The position numbers and the translations under genes are program-made. A DNA stretch of 64,000 bases from Umezawaea endophytica. Its GTDB lineage: Bacteria > Actinomycetota > Actinomycetes > Mycobacteriales > Pseudonocardiaceae. A model generated the notes under the pieces. The model had not been told where the DNA came from. It made no database searches and saw nothing but the letters and a program-made list of their open reading frames with translations. This document shows positions 8,512-16,432 of the stretch, piece after piece. The DNA lies in NCBI RefSeq assembly GCF_025061645.1, contig NZ_JANYMP010000021.1, positions 1 to 64,000 of the forward strand, in the 5' to 3' direction. Numbering within the stretch: position 1 is the first letter of the stretch; every line of letters begins with the position of its first letter.

Positions 8512-10296
8512 CTATGAGGTTTCTTCGATAACGCCTTCCACAATAGATCGGAGTTGCTCGTTTCCGGTGACTGCAACTAGAGAGTTGGCCTTCCCGAGCG
8601 ATTGCAAGGCCTCCGCTCTATTACCCACGCTGAGCTGTACCTCAGAGAGATGAAATCGAGCCCAGGCTTCGCCATTAGGGTTTCCAATTTCGGCATAAGC
8701 CGTTGCAGCTTCGTCCAGTAGGCCAATCGCCAGAATTTCCCTGCTCGTTTTACCGAAGATCCGACCGAGTAGATGACTAGAAGAAACCATTCCTTCTCGA
8801 TTAGAGGTACGCTCATTCTCATCAAGCGAGCGCTGCGCGAATCTTTCAGCAACTGCAAGGTCTCCTCGTTCGAACAGAATGCGCGCAACCTGATTTAGGC
8901 TCATGGCGATATTATCAGGCATGCCGGAAGCCTCATTAATTTGCAGTGCAGTCCTGTAGGATTTCTCTGCTTCAACCAAGTCGGATTCAACCTCCAAAAT
9001 TTCGCCCATTGTTGCATGAGCAGAGGCCAATGCTGACTGGTCATCGAGTTTGCCAAGAATCTCAATAGCCTCCGCGCACTTCTCCTTCGCCATTTCTGTT
9101 TGGCCTGACTTTTTGTACCAGCGCGCCAGATTGGTCAAGGTCCGAGCCTGGCCTATCTCGTCGCCAGACTCGCGACGCGCAGATAGCGCCTCCTGATAAC
9201 ACTCCAAAGACTGATTATTGTCACCAGTCCGACTCGCAGTAATTCCTAGATTATCCAGCGCATAGGCCAGAACGTCCAGCGCATCCACACCACCCATACG
9301 CGCTGTTTGTACGGCCTCATTCAACGAGTACCGCGAATTTCGCAGATCCCCAAGCTTGCGCTCAACTATTCCGATGCTCACCAGAATTCGCGCACGCTCC
9401 ACGACAGTATCTTTTGATTCTCCAGAGCCCACCAGTCGCGTAAGCACTTGCCGGTTAATTTCCAGGGATTTCGCGAAACGCCCCGTGCGCCGCAAAAATC
9501 TCGCATATTTCTCAAGACTAGCCACATCGGATTCAACAATCGCTTTGGCGTACGCCGCCTCAGCTTGAGTCATAAGTCCCTTAGCTTCAAGAGCCTCCGC
9601 AGACGCTAGCGCTGATCCGCCAGGTGAAATCTCCTGTACCTCTCCCGTAATTGATCGCGCACTCAGTTTTTGACCCACTTTAACGCCTGTGTATATTGGC
9701 GAAGTTGCGACTTCGACAGGTACAGGTACAGGTACCTCAACGGGAACAGGTGTCTCGCGACTACTCTTTTGACTCATCCACCCTCGCAGGCGCGCATTAA
9801 TCTCCTGCCGGAGGCTTTCCAAATTGTCGAATGTCTTGTACAGCAGCTCCTTCGATTCTTCCAACTTTACCTTGAAATCGAGAACTTTCTTTAGCTGATC
9901 GCCTGGGTCGCTCATCTGATCCTCAGGAATACCCTTGAACAACACAAGAATATCCAACATCGGGGAATCAGTTCGCGGGATACATTCTTTCGCTAGGAAA
10001 AATTCTTCTTCTGTTCCCGAGGTAAATTTTCCATTAACTGCCGAATGAGAGCCCCATCGAGGCCCAAGAATTAGAATCATATAGTCACAACGTCCAACAA
10101 GCTCATTGATGAGCCCTTGAGGCCTCCCAGCTCCGCCCGGAACGTCTTCCGAACTCTGAGCGCGAAAAGCAAATCCTGAATCAGTCGCGTATATCTGGTT
10201 AAACTTCTCGACCTCTTCACGTACAGCTGCGCGTTCGGCCGACAAGCCTCCAGGGGAAGCTATGAAGACTCGATACGTCACCACGTCGATGGGCAT
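8512..10296 (-). CDS. DUF4062/TIR-like domain protein with TPR array
   Basis: A 594-residue protein. Residues 1-180 resemble DUF4062: YRVFIASPGGLSAERAAV, then CDYMILILGPRWG and GTEEEFFLAKE. The order of strands and the acidic helix following the GPRWG strand resemble TIR domains, where a Glu in this helix is catalytic for NAD cleavage. A linker rich in Pro-Val pairs (about 190-205) leads to roughly eight TPR units of about 40 residues from 240 to the end (examples: YALDNLGITASRTGD, AHATMGEILEVESD). No NTPase lies between, unlike STAND sensors. The gene converges on the phosphatase with 14 bases between stops. ATG 10296 is chosen because conservation begins directly after it; no strong ribosome site is visible. 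A role as signal-producing sensor for the ThsA-like protein is a hypothesis. Confidence 0.72.
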   Translation of the reverse strand: MPIDVVTYRVFIASPGGLSAERAAVREEVEKFNQIYATDSGFAFRAQSSEDVPGGAGRPQGLINELVGRCDYMILILGPRWGSHSAVNGKFTSGTEEEFFLAKECIPRTDSPMLDILVLFKGIPEDQMSDPGDQLKKVLDFKVKLEESKELLYKTFDNLESLRQEINARLRGWMSQKSSRETPVPVEVPVPVPVEVATSPIYTGVKVGQKLSARSITGEVQEISPGGSALASAEALEAKGLMTQAEAAYAKAIVESDVASLEKYARFLRRTGRFAKSLEINRQVLTRLVGSGESKDTVVERARILVSIGIVERKLGDLRNSRYSLNEAVQTARMGGVDALDVLAYALDNLGITASRTGDNNQSLECYQEALSARRESGDEIGQARTLTNLARWYKKSGQTEMAKEKCAEAIEILGKLDDQSALASAHATMGEILEVESDLVEAEKSYRTALQINEASGMPDNIAMSLNQVARILFERGDLAVAERFAQRSLDENERTSNREGMVSSSHLLGRIFGKTSREILAIGLLDEAATAYAEIGNPNGEAWARFHLSEVQLSVGNRAEALQSLGKANSLVAVTGNEQLRSIVEGVIEETS

Positions 10297-10403
10297 GCCG
10301 ATAGAGTAGCTGCTGAAGCGCACCGTCGCCTGTCATTCAGCCTCATGATCTGACCGCAGGTTGGCGGGAACTACTCAATATTCCTCACGAGGAAGAATAC
10401 TGG

Positions 10404-10442
10404 CCAGGGTTGTCAGCCGTCGAAGCCGACCGGCAACCCTGG
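10404..10442. terminator. Hairpin between XRE and DUF4062 genes
   Basis: CCAGGGTTG (10404-10412) pairs perfectly with CAACCCTGG (10434-10442). It sits downstream of the XRE stop (10497) and upstream of the DUF4062 start (10296), both on the minus strand, so it probably ends the XRE transcript. Confidence 0.5.
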
Positions 10443-10496
10443 GTGCGGCAGTTTTATTCACACAGAGACGATCAATTCACCTATTAATAATCATCT

Positions 10497-11417
10497 TTAG
10501 TGATCATCACCGTAGATTTGATCGTATGTGTCTGCATGCAATTCAAGCAGTTGCCGTGATTTATCCACGTCCAGTGCCATCGAGTCCAGTACATCTACCT
10601 TCCGGCGATAGAACTCGATGGCATGGTTGCTTTCCAGGAATGTAGTGGACATGTCAGCGTCCGTGTACGCCAACGAGGCCGCATCGTCGAATGTCAACAG
10701 TGTCACGGGCCGGAGTAGCGCGACATGTCCTCCAGCACTCCGCGGAATGACACGCAAGCTCACTTGCGGCCAGTCACTCAAAAAGGTCAGCCACATCATC
10801 TGGTCGTGCATGGTGTCAATACTTCCGACCCTGAGCTCAAGCGCATTCTCATGAATATAGAAGACCGACGATGGAATACTCTCGCCACACGCACGAGTCG
10901 AGCGATCAATCCGACTCGTTACCATTTCGATGTTTGTTTCTTTTGAGCCAGCACCCGTTGACAGCAACGCTAGCGCGTATGCCTCAGCCTGCACGAGTGC
11001 CGGGATAGCTACCGGGTCATAGCTGGTGAGTTTGACTGCTGTGCGTTCATGGATTTCCAGCGATAGCAGAGTATCTGGGAACCCTACTTGGTGAGTTCGC
11101 GTGAAATGCCCGAGGTGCTCTTCTTGCACCAAATGCATAATTCGGTCGCGGTCTACCTTTTCGGCACCGCACTTGCCCAATAGTGCGCCAATGTCCCAGC
11201 TGCTTGTAGCACGCGATCCCTTCTCTAACTTACTCAATTTGGCTAAAGACCAGCCCAATTCTCCCGCGACCCGAGCAGTTTTCAACCCCGCGTACTGGCG
11301 AACCCGCCGCAGCTCTTCTCCGATCTCACGACTCTGTGCAGTGCTCGCACGTGAAGCGAGGGCATCAGCAGGACAATCACCGTAGCTCGAACTGTCCTCA
11401 ATTCGCACTCGCGGCAT
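10497..11417 (-). CDS. XRE-family regulator with DUF5753 domain
   Basis: A 306-residue actinobacterial regulator. The N-terminal helix-turn-helix spans about residues 32-85 (LRRVRQYAGLKTARVAGELGW, then LSKLEKGSR), and the remainder is a DUF5753 domain (ALVQAEAYALALL, SVFYIHENAL, PRSAGGHVALL). In Streptomyces such proteins often pair with a small DUF397 protein; none is seen here. ATG 11417 is preferred over GTG 11420 because its A is also the last base of the upstream small gene's stop (TGATG). The direct target is unknown; with the adjoining small genes it may form an autonomous regulatory cassette. Confidence 0.85.
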   Translation of the reverse strand: MPRVRIEDSSSYGDCPADALASRASTAQSREIGEELRRVRQYAGLKTARVAGELGWSLAKLSKLEKGSRATSSWDIGALLGKCGAEKVDRDRIMHLVQEEHLGHFTRTHQVGFPDTLLSLEIHERTAVKLTSYDPVAIPALVQAEAYALALLSTGAGSKETNIEMVTSRIDRSTRACGESIPSSVFYIHENALELRVGSIDTMHDQMMWLTFLSDWPQVSLRVIPRSAGGHVALLRPVTLLTFDDAASLAYTDADMSTTFLESNHAIEFYRRKVDVLDSMALDVDKSRQLLELHADTYDQIYGDDH

Positions 11418-11668
11418 CACGATTCAGATTTTTCTGACGAATTTGGCAGTTCATTGTTCCCACATTCGAGCTGCTGCCTTCTGCGCGAATCGAGCAGATC
11501 ATCACGCTCCTCATTGGAACGAGACAACCACTCTTCTGCAATATCTTCTGGACTAACCACTGATCTGTCCGATCGTTGCGAGCGTGCACTGCGGGAAAAC
11601 CTTCTATCGATGACGTCGAACCAGTCTCCGGAACTCAAGACGTTTCCACCAGTCGAAAATGTCGCCAA
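11417..11668 (-). CDS. Small hypothetical protein upstream of XRE regulator
   Basis: An 83-residue frame from TTG 11668 whose stop overlaps the XRE start. The product is hydrophilic, charged and rich in Ser/Arg/Glu (VVSPEDIAEEWLSRS), with no recognised domain. It overlaps the next small gene by 65 bases, so the true start may be further in. Coupling to the XRE gene supports its reality, but it resembles nothing I know. Confidence 0.4.
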   Translation of the reverse strand: MATFSTGGNVLSSGDWFDVIDRRFSRSARSQRSDRSVVSPEDIAEEWLSRSNEERDDLLDSRRRQQLECGNNELPNSSEKSES

Positions 11669-11840
11669 TTACCCATGTCCAGATCAGCACGCATGACACG
11701 CATGCAATAACGATCAGAGCTGTCACAACAGAGAACTCCCCACCATCGCGACGACTCGCATTTTTTCGCGGTGCGCAGTCAATCAGTCCGAATTCGCCCG
11801 CTGGCACTGGCAGCCGCGTCGAGACTGGACATGTGTCCAT
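11604..11840 (-). CDS. Small single-pass membrane protein
   Basis: A 78-residue frame starting at ATG 11840. One hydrophobic helix (VVTALIVIACVSCVLIWTWV, about residues 38-57) is followed by an aromatic and Arg-rich tail (FDWWKRLEFRRLVRRHR), consistent with an N-out/C-in membrane peptide. The first 35 residues may be untranslated if a GTG near the helix is used. It lies first in an apparent three-gene minus-strand unit with the XRE-DUF5753 gene. Confidence 0.4.
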   Translation of the reverse strand: MDTCPVSTRLPVPAGEFGLIDCAPRKNASRRDGGEFSVVTALIVIACVSCVLIWTWVIGDIFDWWKRLEFRRLVRRHR

Positions 11841-12014
11841 AACAACGGCGTTCAGGAACCCCCGTCCTCTCTAGAACCTTTCGAGTGCTCAGCGAAACCC
11901 GTAGAGATGGGCCGCCGACATCGAGCGACTGGTGCAGCCGTACTTCGCCAGTTCGTGGCAGACTGAAATCAGGCTCTCATCAGCGCTTGATCAGCGGAAC
12001 GACCTGGAGGCGAC

Positions 12015-13622
12015 ATGCGACGACCTGTGGTGAAGGCAAGACGGTCGGAGCGGGTGTTTCGCACTGTGCTTGAGCGGAAGATCTGGGAGCGGAGGCAGAC
12101 CTTTGAGGAGTTTGCCGAGTTCGCGGAGGTGTTTGCTCGTGAGCACAGGGAGCCTGGAAGCGTTGGGGTACGCCATCTTCAGCGGCTGGCGGCTGGGCGT
12201 AAGCCATCTGGAGAGCCGCTGAGTCCGGTGCGGCCGTCGACTGCTCGGCTGTTGGAGAGGATCTTCGGGGTCAGGATCGATGTGTTGCTGGGTTCTGCGC
12301 GAGAGCCCATCGAGGCGCCCGAGATTGTTGGTGGTGGGTCGCCTGCGCGGGCCGATGGTGAGCTGGTTGACGCGTTGACGTGGCTTGATCGGCGTGCTGG
12401 GTGGGTGTCTGGCACTGGTCGACGCAAGGTGGGCACGCTGGCTGGGGATCTTGGCGTTGGCGGATTGCTCGATCGAAACGCTCGGCGGAGCAGGGTCGGG
12501 CCGGCTCAGGTGGCCAGTGCGTTGGCGGACTACTACGGGCCGTTCAAGGCGGGGTACGGGATGTACCGGGCTCGCTGCGGGGGCCAGGCGGTCGTGACGA
12601 GTGTTGTCACGCGGGTTGAGTGGCTTGATATGGCCTGCGCGTTGATGGCCGATCGGGACAGCGTGAGGTTCGTTGCTGGAGAGTTCGTTCCTGAGGCCGC
12701 TCTCGGCCATGTGGGAGCAGATGCTGCGGTGGACCGTCTCGCGGAATCGGTGGCGCTCGGCGTCCGGATCGCCAACTTGCCGCTCTACCGGCTCTTGGGC
12801 GTTGAGATCGGTGATGCGCTCAGTGGGACCGTTGGTCAGGTTCCGTTCATGGAGTATGCGTTGACGATGGATCTACTCGAAGGCGAACTCCTGGACGCCG
12901 TGGCGGCTGGTCGGAGCGCTCTGCCGCTTCGGGACCTGTACTTGCCCAGTGCTGAGAGTGTGCTCGACCTGCCGAAGCGGGTGTGCGCGGGTGGTGTGCT
13001 TGCGCTCTGTGCCATCGCGCGACCGGGTGATCCGTTCCGCGGTGGGCCGGACTACGCGCTCTTGGTTCAGGAGCGGTCTGGGAGCGTGTTGAACGCGAGT
13101 GGGCGGTTGGCGGTGATCCCGAAGGCGTTTCACCAGCCGATGAGTGATGTCCGGGCTGATGCGCGGGTGGGAGCGACGTTGCTGCGGGAGCTTGAAGAGG
13201 AGTTGTTCGGGCGTAGCGACGTCGACTTGACCATTGGTGATGGGCGGGCCGCGGTGCCGATGCATCCTGGGCGGGCATCTGAGCCGATGAAGTGGCTGAT
13301 TGCGGAGCCTGGGCGGATGCGGGTGGAGTGCACGGGGTTCGGGTTGAACTTGGTTAGCGGGAATTACGAGTTCGCTGGCCTGGTAGTGATCGAGGATGAG
13401 GAGTTCTGGCGGCGGTTCGGTGGGCAGGTTGAGGCGAACTGGGAGGCCTCTGGGCTGCGGCTGTACTCCAGTCTCGATGGTGAACTGGTCGAGGAACTGG
13501 TTGGGCAGGAGGCCTGGAGCAACGAAGGGCTGTTTGCGTTGCTCCAGGGGCTCCGGCGGTTGCGGGAGATCGGCGGTGGGCGGATGGAGTTGCCTGCCGT
13601 CGAGGTGGAGGTTGGCGGGTGA
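12015..13622 (+). CDS. HTH plus Nudix-like domain regulator, copy 1
   Basis: A 535-residue protein. The N-terminal 75 residues form a likely helix-turn-helix (VGVRHLQRLAAGRKPSG). The middle carries conserved blocks such as LALGVRIANLPLYRLL and MDLLEGELLDA shared with the paralogue at 13970. Residues 386-399 (GATLLRELEEELFG) match the core REuxEExGu of the Nudix box, preceded by GRLAVIPKAFHQ, and the C-terminus has ECTGFGLNLVSGNYEFAGL. The protein might therefore sense or hydrolyse a nucleotide-linked metabolite while binding DNA. GGAGG lies 6 bases before ATG 12015. It converges on the cupin gene with no gap. Target and ligand are unknown. Confidence 0.65.
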   Translation: MRRPVVKARRSERVFRTVLERKIWERRQTFEEFAEFAEVFAREHREPGSVGVRHLQRLAAGRKPSGEPLSPVRPSTARLLERIFGVRIDVLLGSAREPIEAPEIVGGGSPARADGELVDALTWLDRRAGWVSGTGRRKVGTLAGDLGVGGLLDRNARRSRVGPAQVASALADYYGPFKAGYGMYRARCGGQAVVTSVVTRVEWLDMACALMADRDSVRFVAGEFVPEAALGHVGADAAVDRLAESVALGVRIANLPLYRLLGVEIGDALSGTVGQVPFMEYALTMDLLEGELLDAVAAGRSALPLRDLYLPSAESVLDLPKRVCAGGVLALCAIARPGDPFRGGPDYALLVQERSGSVLNASGRLAVIPKAFHQPMSDVRADARVGATLLRELEEELFGRSDVDLTIGDGRAAVPMHPGRASEPMKWLIAEPGRMRVECTGFGLNLVSGNYEFAGLVVIEDEEFWRRFGGQVEANWEASGLRLYSSLDGELVEELVGQEAWSNEGLFALLQGLRRLREIGGGRMELPAVEVEVGG

Positions 13623-13973
13623 TCAGGTCTGGGACGGCCAGCGGACGGTGATGACCACCGAGTCCTCGTTGGCTTCCCACGTGTGGTCGATGCCGGGACC
13701 CCACATGACGTAGTCGCCTTGGCGGATCATGGTGGAGCTGCCCTCGGTGAGGTCTACGCGGAAGTTGCCCTGTACCAACAGAACCAGGGTGGTTCGCTGG
13801 TCGTCCGAGGTCCATTCCGGACGCTTGTCCCCTGCCGGGTGGGTGCCCCACTTCACCTCTACGTCCTTGGAGGACCGCACGCCCTCGGACGGGTCGATGA
13901 AGTGTCCGATGAGCCACCCGCGGGTGTCGCTCGACGCTTCTTCGGCGTTTCCGTGGCTCCAAGTGGCGGTCAA
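13623..13973 (-). CDS. Small cupin-fold protein
   Basis: A 116-residue protein with a single cupin-like barrel: EVKWGTHPAG in the first motif and TMIRQGDYVMWGPGIDHTWEA in the second, giving possible metal-site His residues. TTG 13973 overlaps the stop of the upstream HTH-Nudix gene (TTGA), so it is co-translated with that gene; the longer frame to 14075 is rejected for this reason. It may bind or modify a small ligand that the regulator recognises. Catalytic activity cannot be inferred. Confidence 0.7.
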   Translation of the reverse strand: MTATWSHGNAEEASSDTRGWLIGHFIDPSEGVRSSKDVEVKWGTHPAGDKRPEWTSDDQRTTLVLLVQGNFRVDLTEGSSTMIRQGDYVMWGPGIDHTWEANEDSVVITVRWPSQT

Positions 13974-15541
13974 CGAATCTCCCAATCGATCGTAGGCAGG
14001 TCCACGCGGCTCCCGCCGATCTGCTTCAGTCGGCGAAGACCTTGCAGGAGTGCGAACAGACCTTCGTTGCTCCACGCTACGTCGCGCACCAGGTCGGCTA
14101 GCAAGTCGGTGTCGAGGCTGGAGTACTGGCGCAGGTTGGAGGCTTCCCAGTTGGTTTGCACCTGGCCGCCGAATTGCGGCCAGAAGTCCTCATCCTCGAT
14201 GACGATGAGGCTGGCGAACTCGAAGTTGCCGCTGACCAGGTTGAGGCCGAAGCCTGTGCACTCCATGCGTAAGCGGTCGGGCTGTTCGGTGAGCCAGCGC
14301 ATTGGGGCAGATAGAAGGCTCGGGTGCATGGGGTCGGCATGGCGCTGGTCGGTCGCCGTGTTGTCGATGTCGTGGCGGCCGAACAGCTCCTCTTCCATCT
14401 CGCGGCGCAGTGTCGCGCCTACCTGTGCGTCAGCCCGGTAGTCCGTCAGTGGCTGGTGGAAGCCCTTGGGGATGACGGCCAGGCGGCGGGCGGCGTTGAT
14501 GACGTGGCCGGAACGTTCCTGGACGAGGAGTAGGTAGTCCGGTCGGCCGCGGTACGAGCTGGCCGGGCGGGCAATCGCGGTGAGGGCGAGTGTGCCACCT
14601 GCGCAGAGCCGGTCGTTGACGTCGAGGACGGTTGGCAGGGTTGGCATGTAGTTGTCGCGTACTGGCTGCGAGCCTGGGCGTGGGGTGGTGCCGTTGCCGA
14701 GTGCGTCGATCAGTTCGCCTTCGAGCAGGTCCATCGTGACCGCGTAGCTGGCGAACGTCGTGAGGCCTACCGCGCCGCCGATGGTGTGCTTGCCGATGGC
14801 GATGTCGAGGAGGCGGTAGAGCGGCATGTTCGCGAAGCGGATGCCGATCGCGAGCATTTCGGCCAGGCGTTGAGCGGCCAGGCCCGCACTCGTCTCGTCC
14901 AATGCAATGGTGTCGTCCGGGGTGGCGCCGGTGAGGCGAAGGCGGTCGTTGAGCGCCTCCAGGGGGCAATCGAGGTCGAGCCAGTCGGGGTGGGTGAGCA
15001 CGCTCGTCACGGCTTTAGCGTCGCTGCCGAAGCTGGCCGTGTAGGTGCCGTGGCCGGTGGTCACGGTGCCGTAGTAGTTGGTGAGGGCTTGTGCGACGTC
15101 GCGTTGGTTGACGCGTCCGCGGCGGATGCCCCGGTCGTGGAGGTCGTTGACGTTCAGGTGGGCGAGTCGTGTGGCTACGTTGCGCCTGGCTGTGCCTGGC
15201 TCCCATCCCGTGTGGTGGTCGAGCCAGTCGAGCGCCGCGACCATGTTGGGGTCTGCGCTGAGCCGTATCTCGGCGTCTTCCGCCGCGCCTTCGGGGAGTT
15301 GTACCGGTGCCTCGTTGGCCAGGATGGCGAACCGGGTCTTCACGTCTGCGGGTGCCCGGTCGTGAGCCGTGTCGAGGAGCTGTTGCATCTCGGACTTTGG
15401 CCGTAGATCCGGTTTCTGGTGCCAGGCGGCGACGGTTCGCGCACTGACGCCCAGGTGCTCGGCGAACGCCTCGTGGCTGAGCCGCAGTGCGGCCTGTAAA
15501 GCGGATGCGGTTTGGCCTGTCCAGCCGTTCGCGAGGCTCAT
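13970..15541 (-). CDS. HTH plus Nudix-like domain regulator, copy 2
   Basis: A 523-residue paralogue of the protein at 12015. The N-terminus is a clearer XRE-type helix-turn-helix (LSHEAFAEHLGVSARTVAAWH, about residues 22-42). Shared blocks include IGIRFANMPLYRLLDI, AVTMDLLEGELIDAL, the Nudix box GATLRREMEEELFG (about 374-387) and ECTGFGLNLVSGNFEFASL. It forms an operon with the cupin gene by a TTGA overlap. Three palindromes at 15567-15649 lie immediately upstream and are probable operators, pointing to autoregulation. The two copies are oriented head-on and differ strongly in synonymous codon choice, so the duplication is old or the copies were acquired separately. Confidence 0.7.
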   Translation of the reverse strand: MSLANGWTGQTASALQAALRLSHEAFAEHLGVSARTVAAWHQKPDLRPKSEMQQLLDTAHDRAPADVKTRFAILANEAPVQLPEGAAEDAEIRLSADPNMVAALDWLDHHTGWEPGTARRNVATRLAHLNVNDLHDRGIRRGRVNQRDVAQALTNYYGTVTTGHGTYTASFGSDAKAVTSVLTHPDWLDLDCPLEALNDRLRLTGATPDDTIALDETSAGLAAQRLAEMLAIGIRFANMPLYRLLDIAIGKHTIGGAVGLTTFASYAVTMDLLEGELIDALGNGTTPRPGSQPVRDNYMPTLPTVLDVNDRLCAGGTLALTAIARPASSYRGRPDYLLLVQERSGHVINAARRLAVIPKGFHQPLTDYRADAQVGATLRREMEEELFGRHDIDNTATDQRHADPMHPSLLSAPMRWLTEQPDRLRMECTGFGLNLVSGNFEFASLIVIEDEDFWPQFGGQVQTNWEASNLRQYSSLDTDLLADLVRDVAWSNEGLFALLQGLRRLKQIGGSRVDLPTIDWEIR

Positions 15542-15566
15542 TGGTCGCTACTCCCCCAAGTGCGAT

Positions 15567-15649
15567 GTGCAGTGAACCTGCACTGGTTGTGCGGTGAATG
15601 TGCAGTGGAACTGCATGGGTTCGGACGCCGTTCCGCAGTGGAATTAGTG
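15567..15649. promoter_or_regulatory. Three palindromic operators at 33-bp spacing
   Basis: GTGCAG-TGAAC-CTGCAC (15567-15583) is a perfect 17-bp interrupted palindrome. GTGCAG-TGGAA-CTGCAT starts exactly 33 bases later at 15600, and CCGCAG-TGGAA-TTAGTG a further 33 bases on at 15633. Spacing of about three helical turns puts all three on one DNA face. They sit directly before the ATG of the HTH-Nudix gene (15541, minus strand). Confidence 0.7.
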
Positions 15650-15689
15650 CATGGAAAACAACCGGCTCCACCAGGGAAAACGTCCCGAA

Positions 15690-16073
15690 CTAGCGTCTAT
15701 CGCGAACGTGCTCGATGACGGTCGAGAGATCGGTTTTCAGGCCGTCGAGGCGTTCGGTGATGTCGTTGAGGCGCTGTTCGAAGCCGTCCAAGCGCGACCA
15801 CAGGGTGTCGGCCGGGTTGGCAAGGGGCTCGTCGAGTTGCGGCGGCCGTCGGTCGTGGAGCACGGCGTCGAGGTGTTGCGGGTGCCAGCCCAGGGCCGTG
15901 GACAAGGATTCCAGGGTCCGCGGGCTGCGGCGGCGTTCGACGGTGCGGTGTTGGACCTCGCGGACGATCGCTTGCGAGACGTGCGAGCGCTCGGCGAGTT
16001 CTCGTTGACGCCACCCCAGCTCATTCACGCGCTCGTTGATGGCCTTGGCGACTGCCGCCCAATCCTCCGACAC
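15690..16073 (-). CDS. XRE-family repressor of the integrative element
   Basis: A 127-residue protein with an N-terminal helix-turn-helix (WRQRELAERSHVSQAIVREVQ) and a C-terminal amphipathic helix likely to form a coiled coil (FEQRLNDITERLDGLKTDLS). GTG 16073 is chosen over ATG 16124 because GGAGGAA lies 3-9 bases upstream of it. The gene is transcribed away from the transfer genes across a region with repeated GCTGAAATC sites, the usual arrangement for an element's immunity/transfer repressor. Binding to those sites is inferred. Confidence 0.75.
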   Translation of the reverse strand: MSEDWAAVAKAINERVNELGWRQRELAERSHVSQAIVREVQHRTVERRRSPRTLESLSTALGWHPQHLDAVLHDRRPPQLDEPLANPADTLWSRLDGFEQRLNDITERLDGLKTDLSTVIEHVRDRR

Positions 16074-16094
16074 GTATTCCTCCGCGCTCCGCCT

Positions 16095-16214
16095 CAGCGC
16101 TGAGATTAGCCAACTTCGGCTCATTGGTGATGTGACACGGCGGCTTTTGCCCCGTGTGGGATCTCGCGCGGTCTCATTAGCGCTGAAATCGGCACTCTAT
16201 TGCTGAAATCATCG
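16095..16214. promoter_or_regulatory. Divergent promoter with repeated GCTGAAATC sites
   Basis: CAGCGCTGAGATTAG (16095-16109), TTAGCGCTGAAATCGG (16177-16192) and ATTGCTGAAATCATCG (16199-16214) share a GCTGARAT core. The last two cores are exactly 20 bases apart. They lie between the repressor and excisionase genes and are probable repressor operators controlling both directions. Confidence 0.55.
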
Positions 16215-16237
16215 AATACTTCTCGAAGGGCTTTCTC

Positions 16238-16432
16238 ATGCGTACTTCTCTGTCGAACGTTCACTACTCGATTCGCGAAGCGGCCGGGGTGCTCGGTGTT
16301 GCCCCCTCGAACTTCGCTCGTGCCATCCGGCTCGGCCAGGTCCGAACGGTGCGGCGGCGTGGCCAGGTGGCCATTCCCGCAAGCGCGTTGATCCGGCTGC
16401 TCGGTGACCCCATGTCCGGGGGTACGCCGTGA
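16238..16432 (+). CDS. Excisionase-like helix-turn-helix protein
   Basis: A 64-residue MerR/Xis-type DNA-binding protein. SIREAAGVLGVAPSNFARAI is the helix-turn-helix and QVRTVRRRGQVAIPASALIRLL the wing and second strand, as in actinomycete Xis proteins that direct excision of integrated elements. It is first in the transfer operon and its stop overlaps the next gene (GTGA). With a serine integrase a recombination directionality factor is still needed, and this is the best candidate. It could instead be a transcription factor. Confidence 0.72.
   Translation: MRTSLSNVHYSIREAAGVLGVAPSNFARAIRLGQVRTVRRRGQVAIPASALIRLLGDPMSGGTP

Noticed and set aside
9703-9760. Short repeats (GGTACA/GGTACC) suggesting a repeat array
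   Set aside because: They encode the Pro-Val linker of the DUF4062-TPR protein and are not spaced like CRISPR.
13974-14075. Longer start for the cupin gene
   Set aside because: It would overlap the upstream gene by about 100 bases; TTG 13973 gives a canonical overlap.
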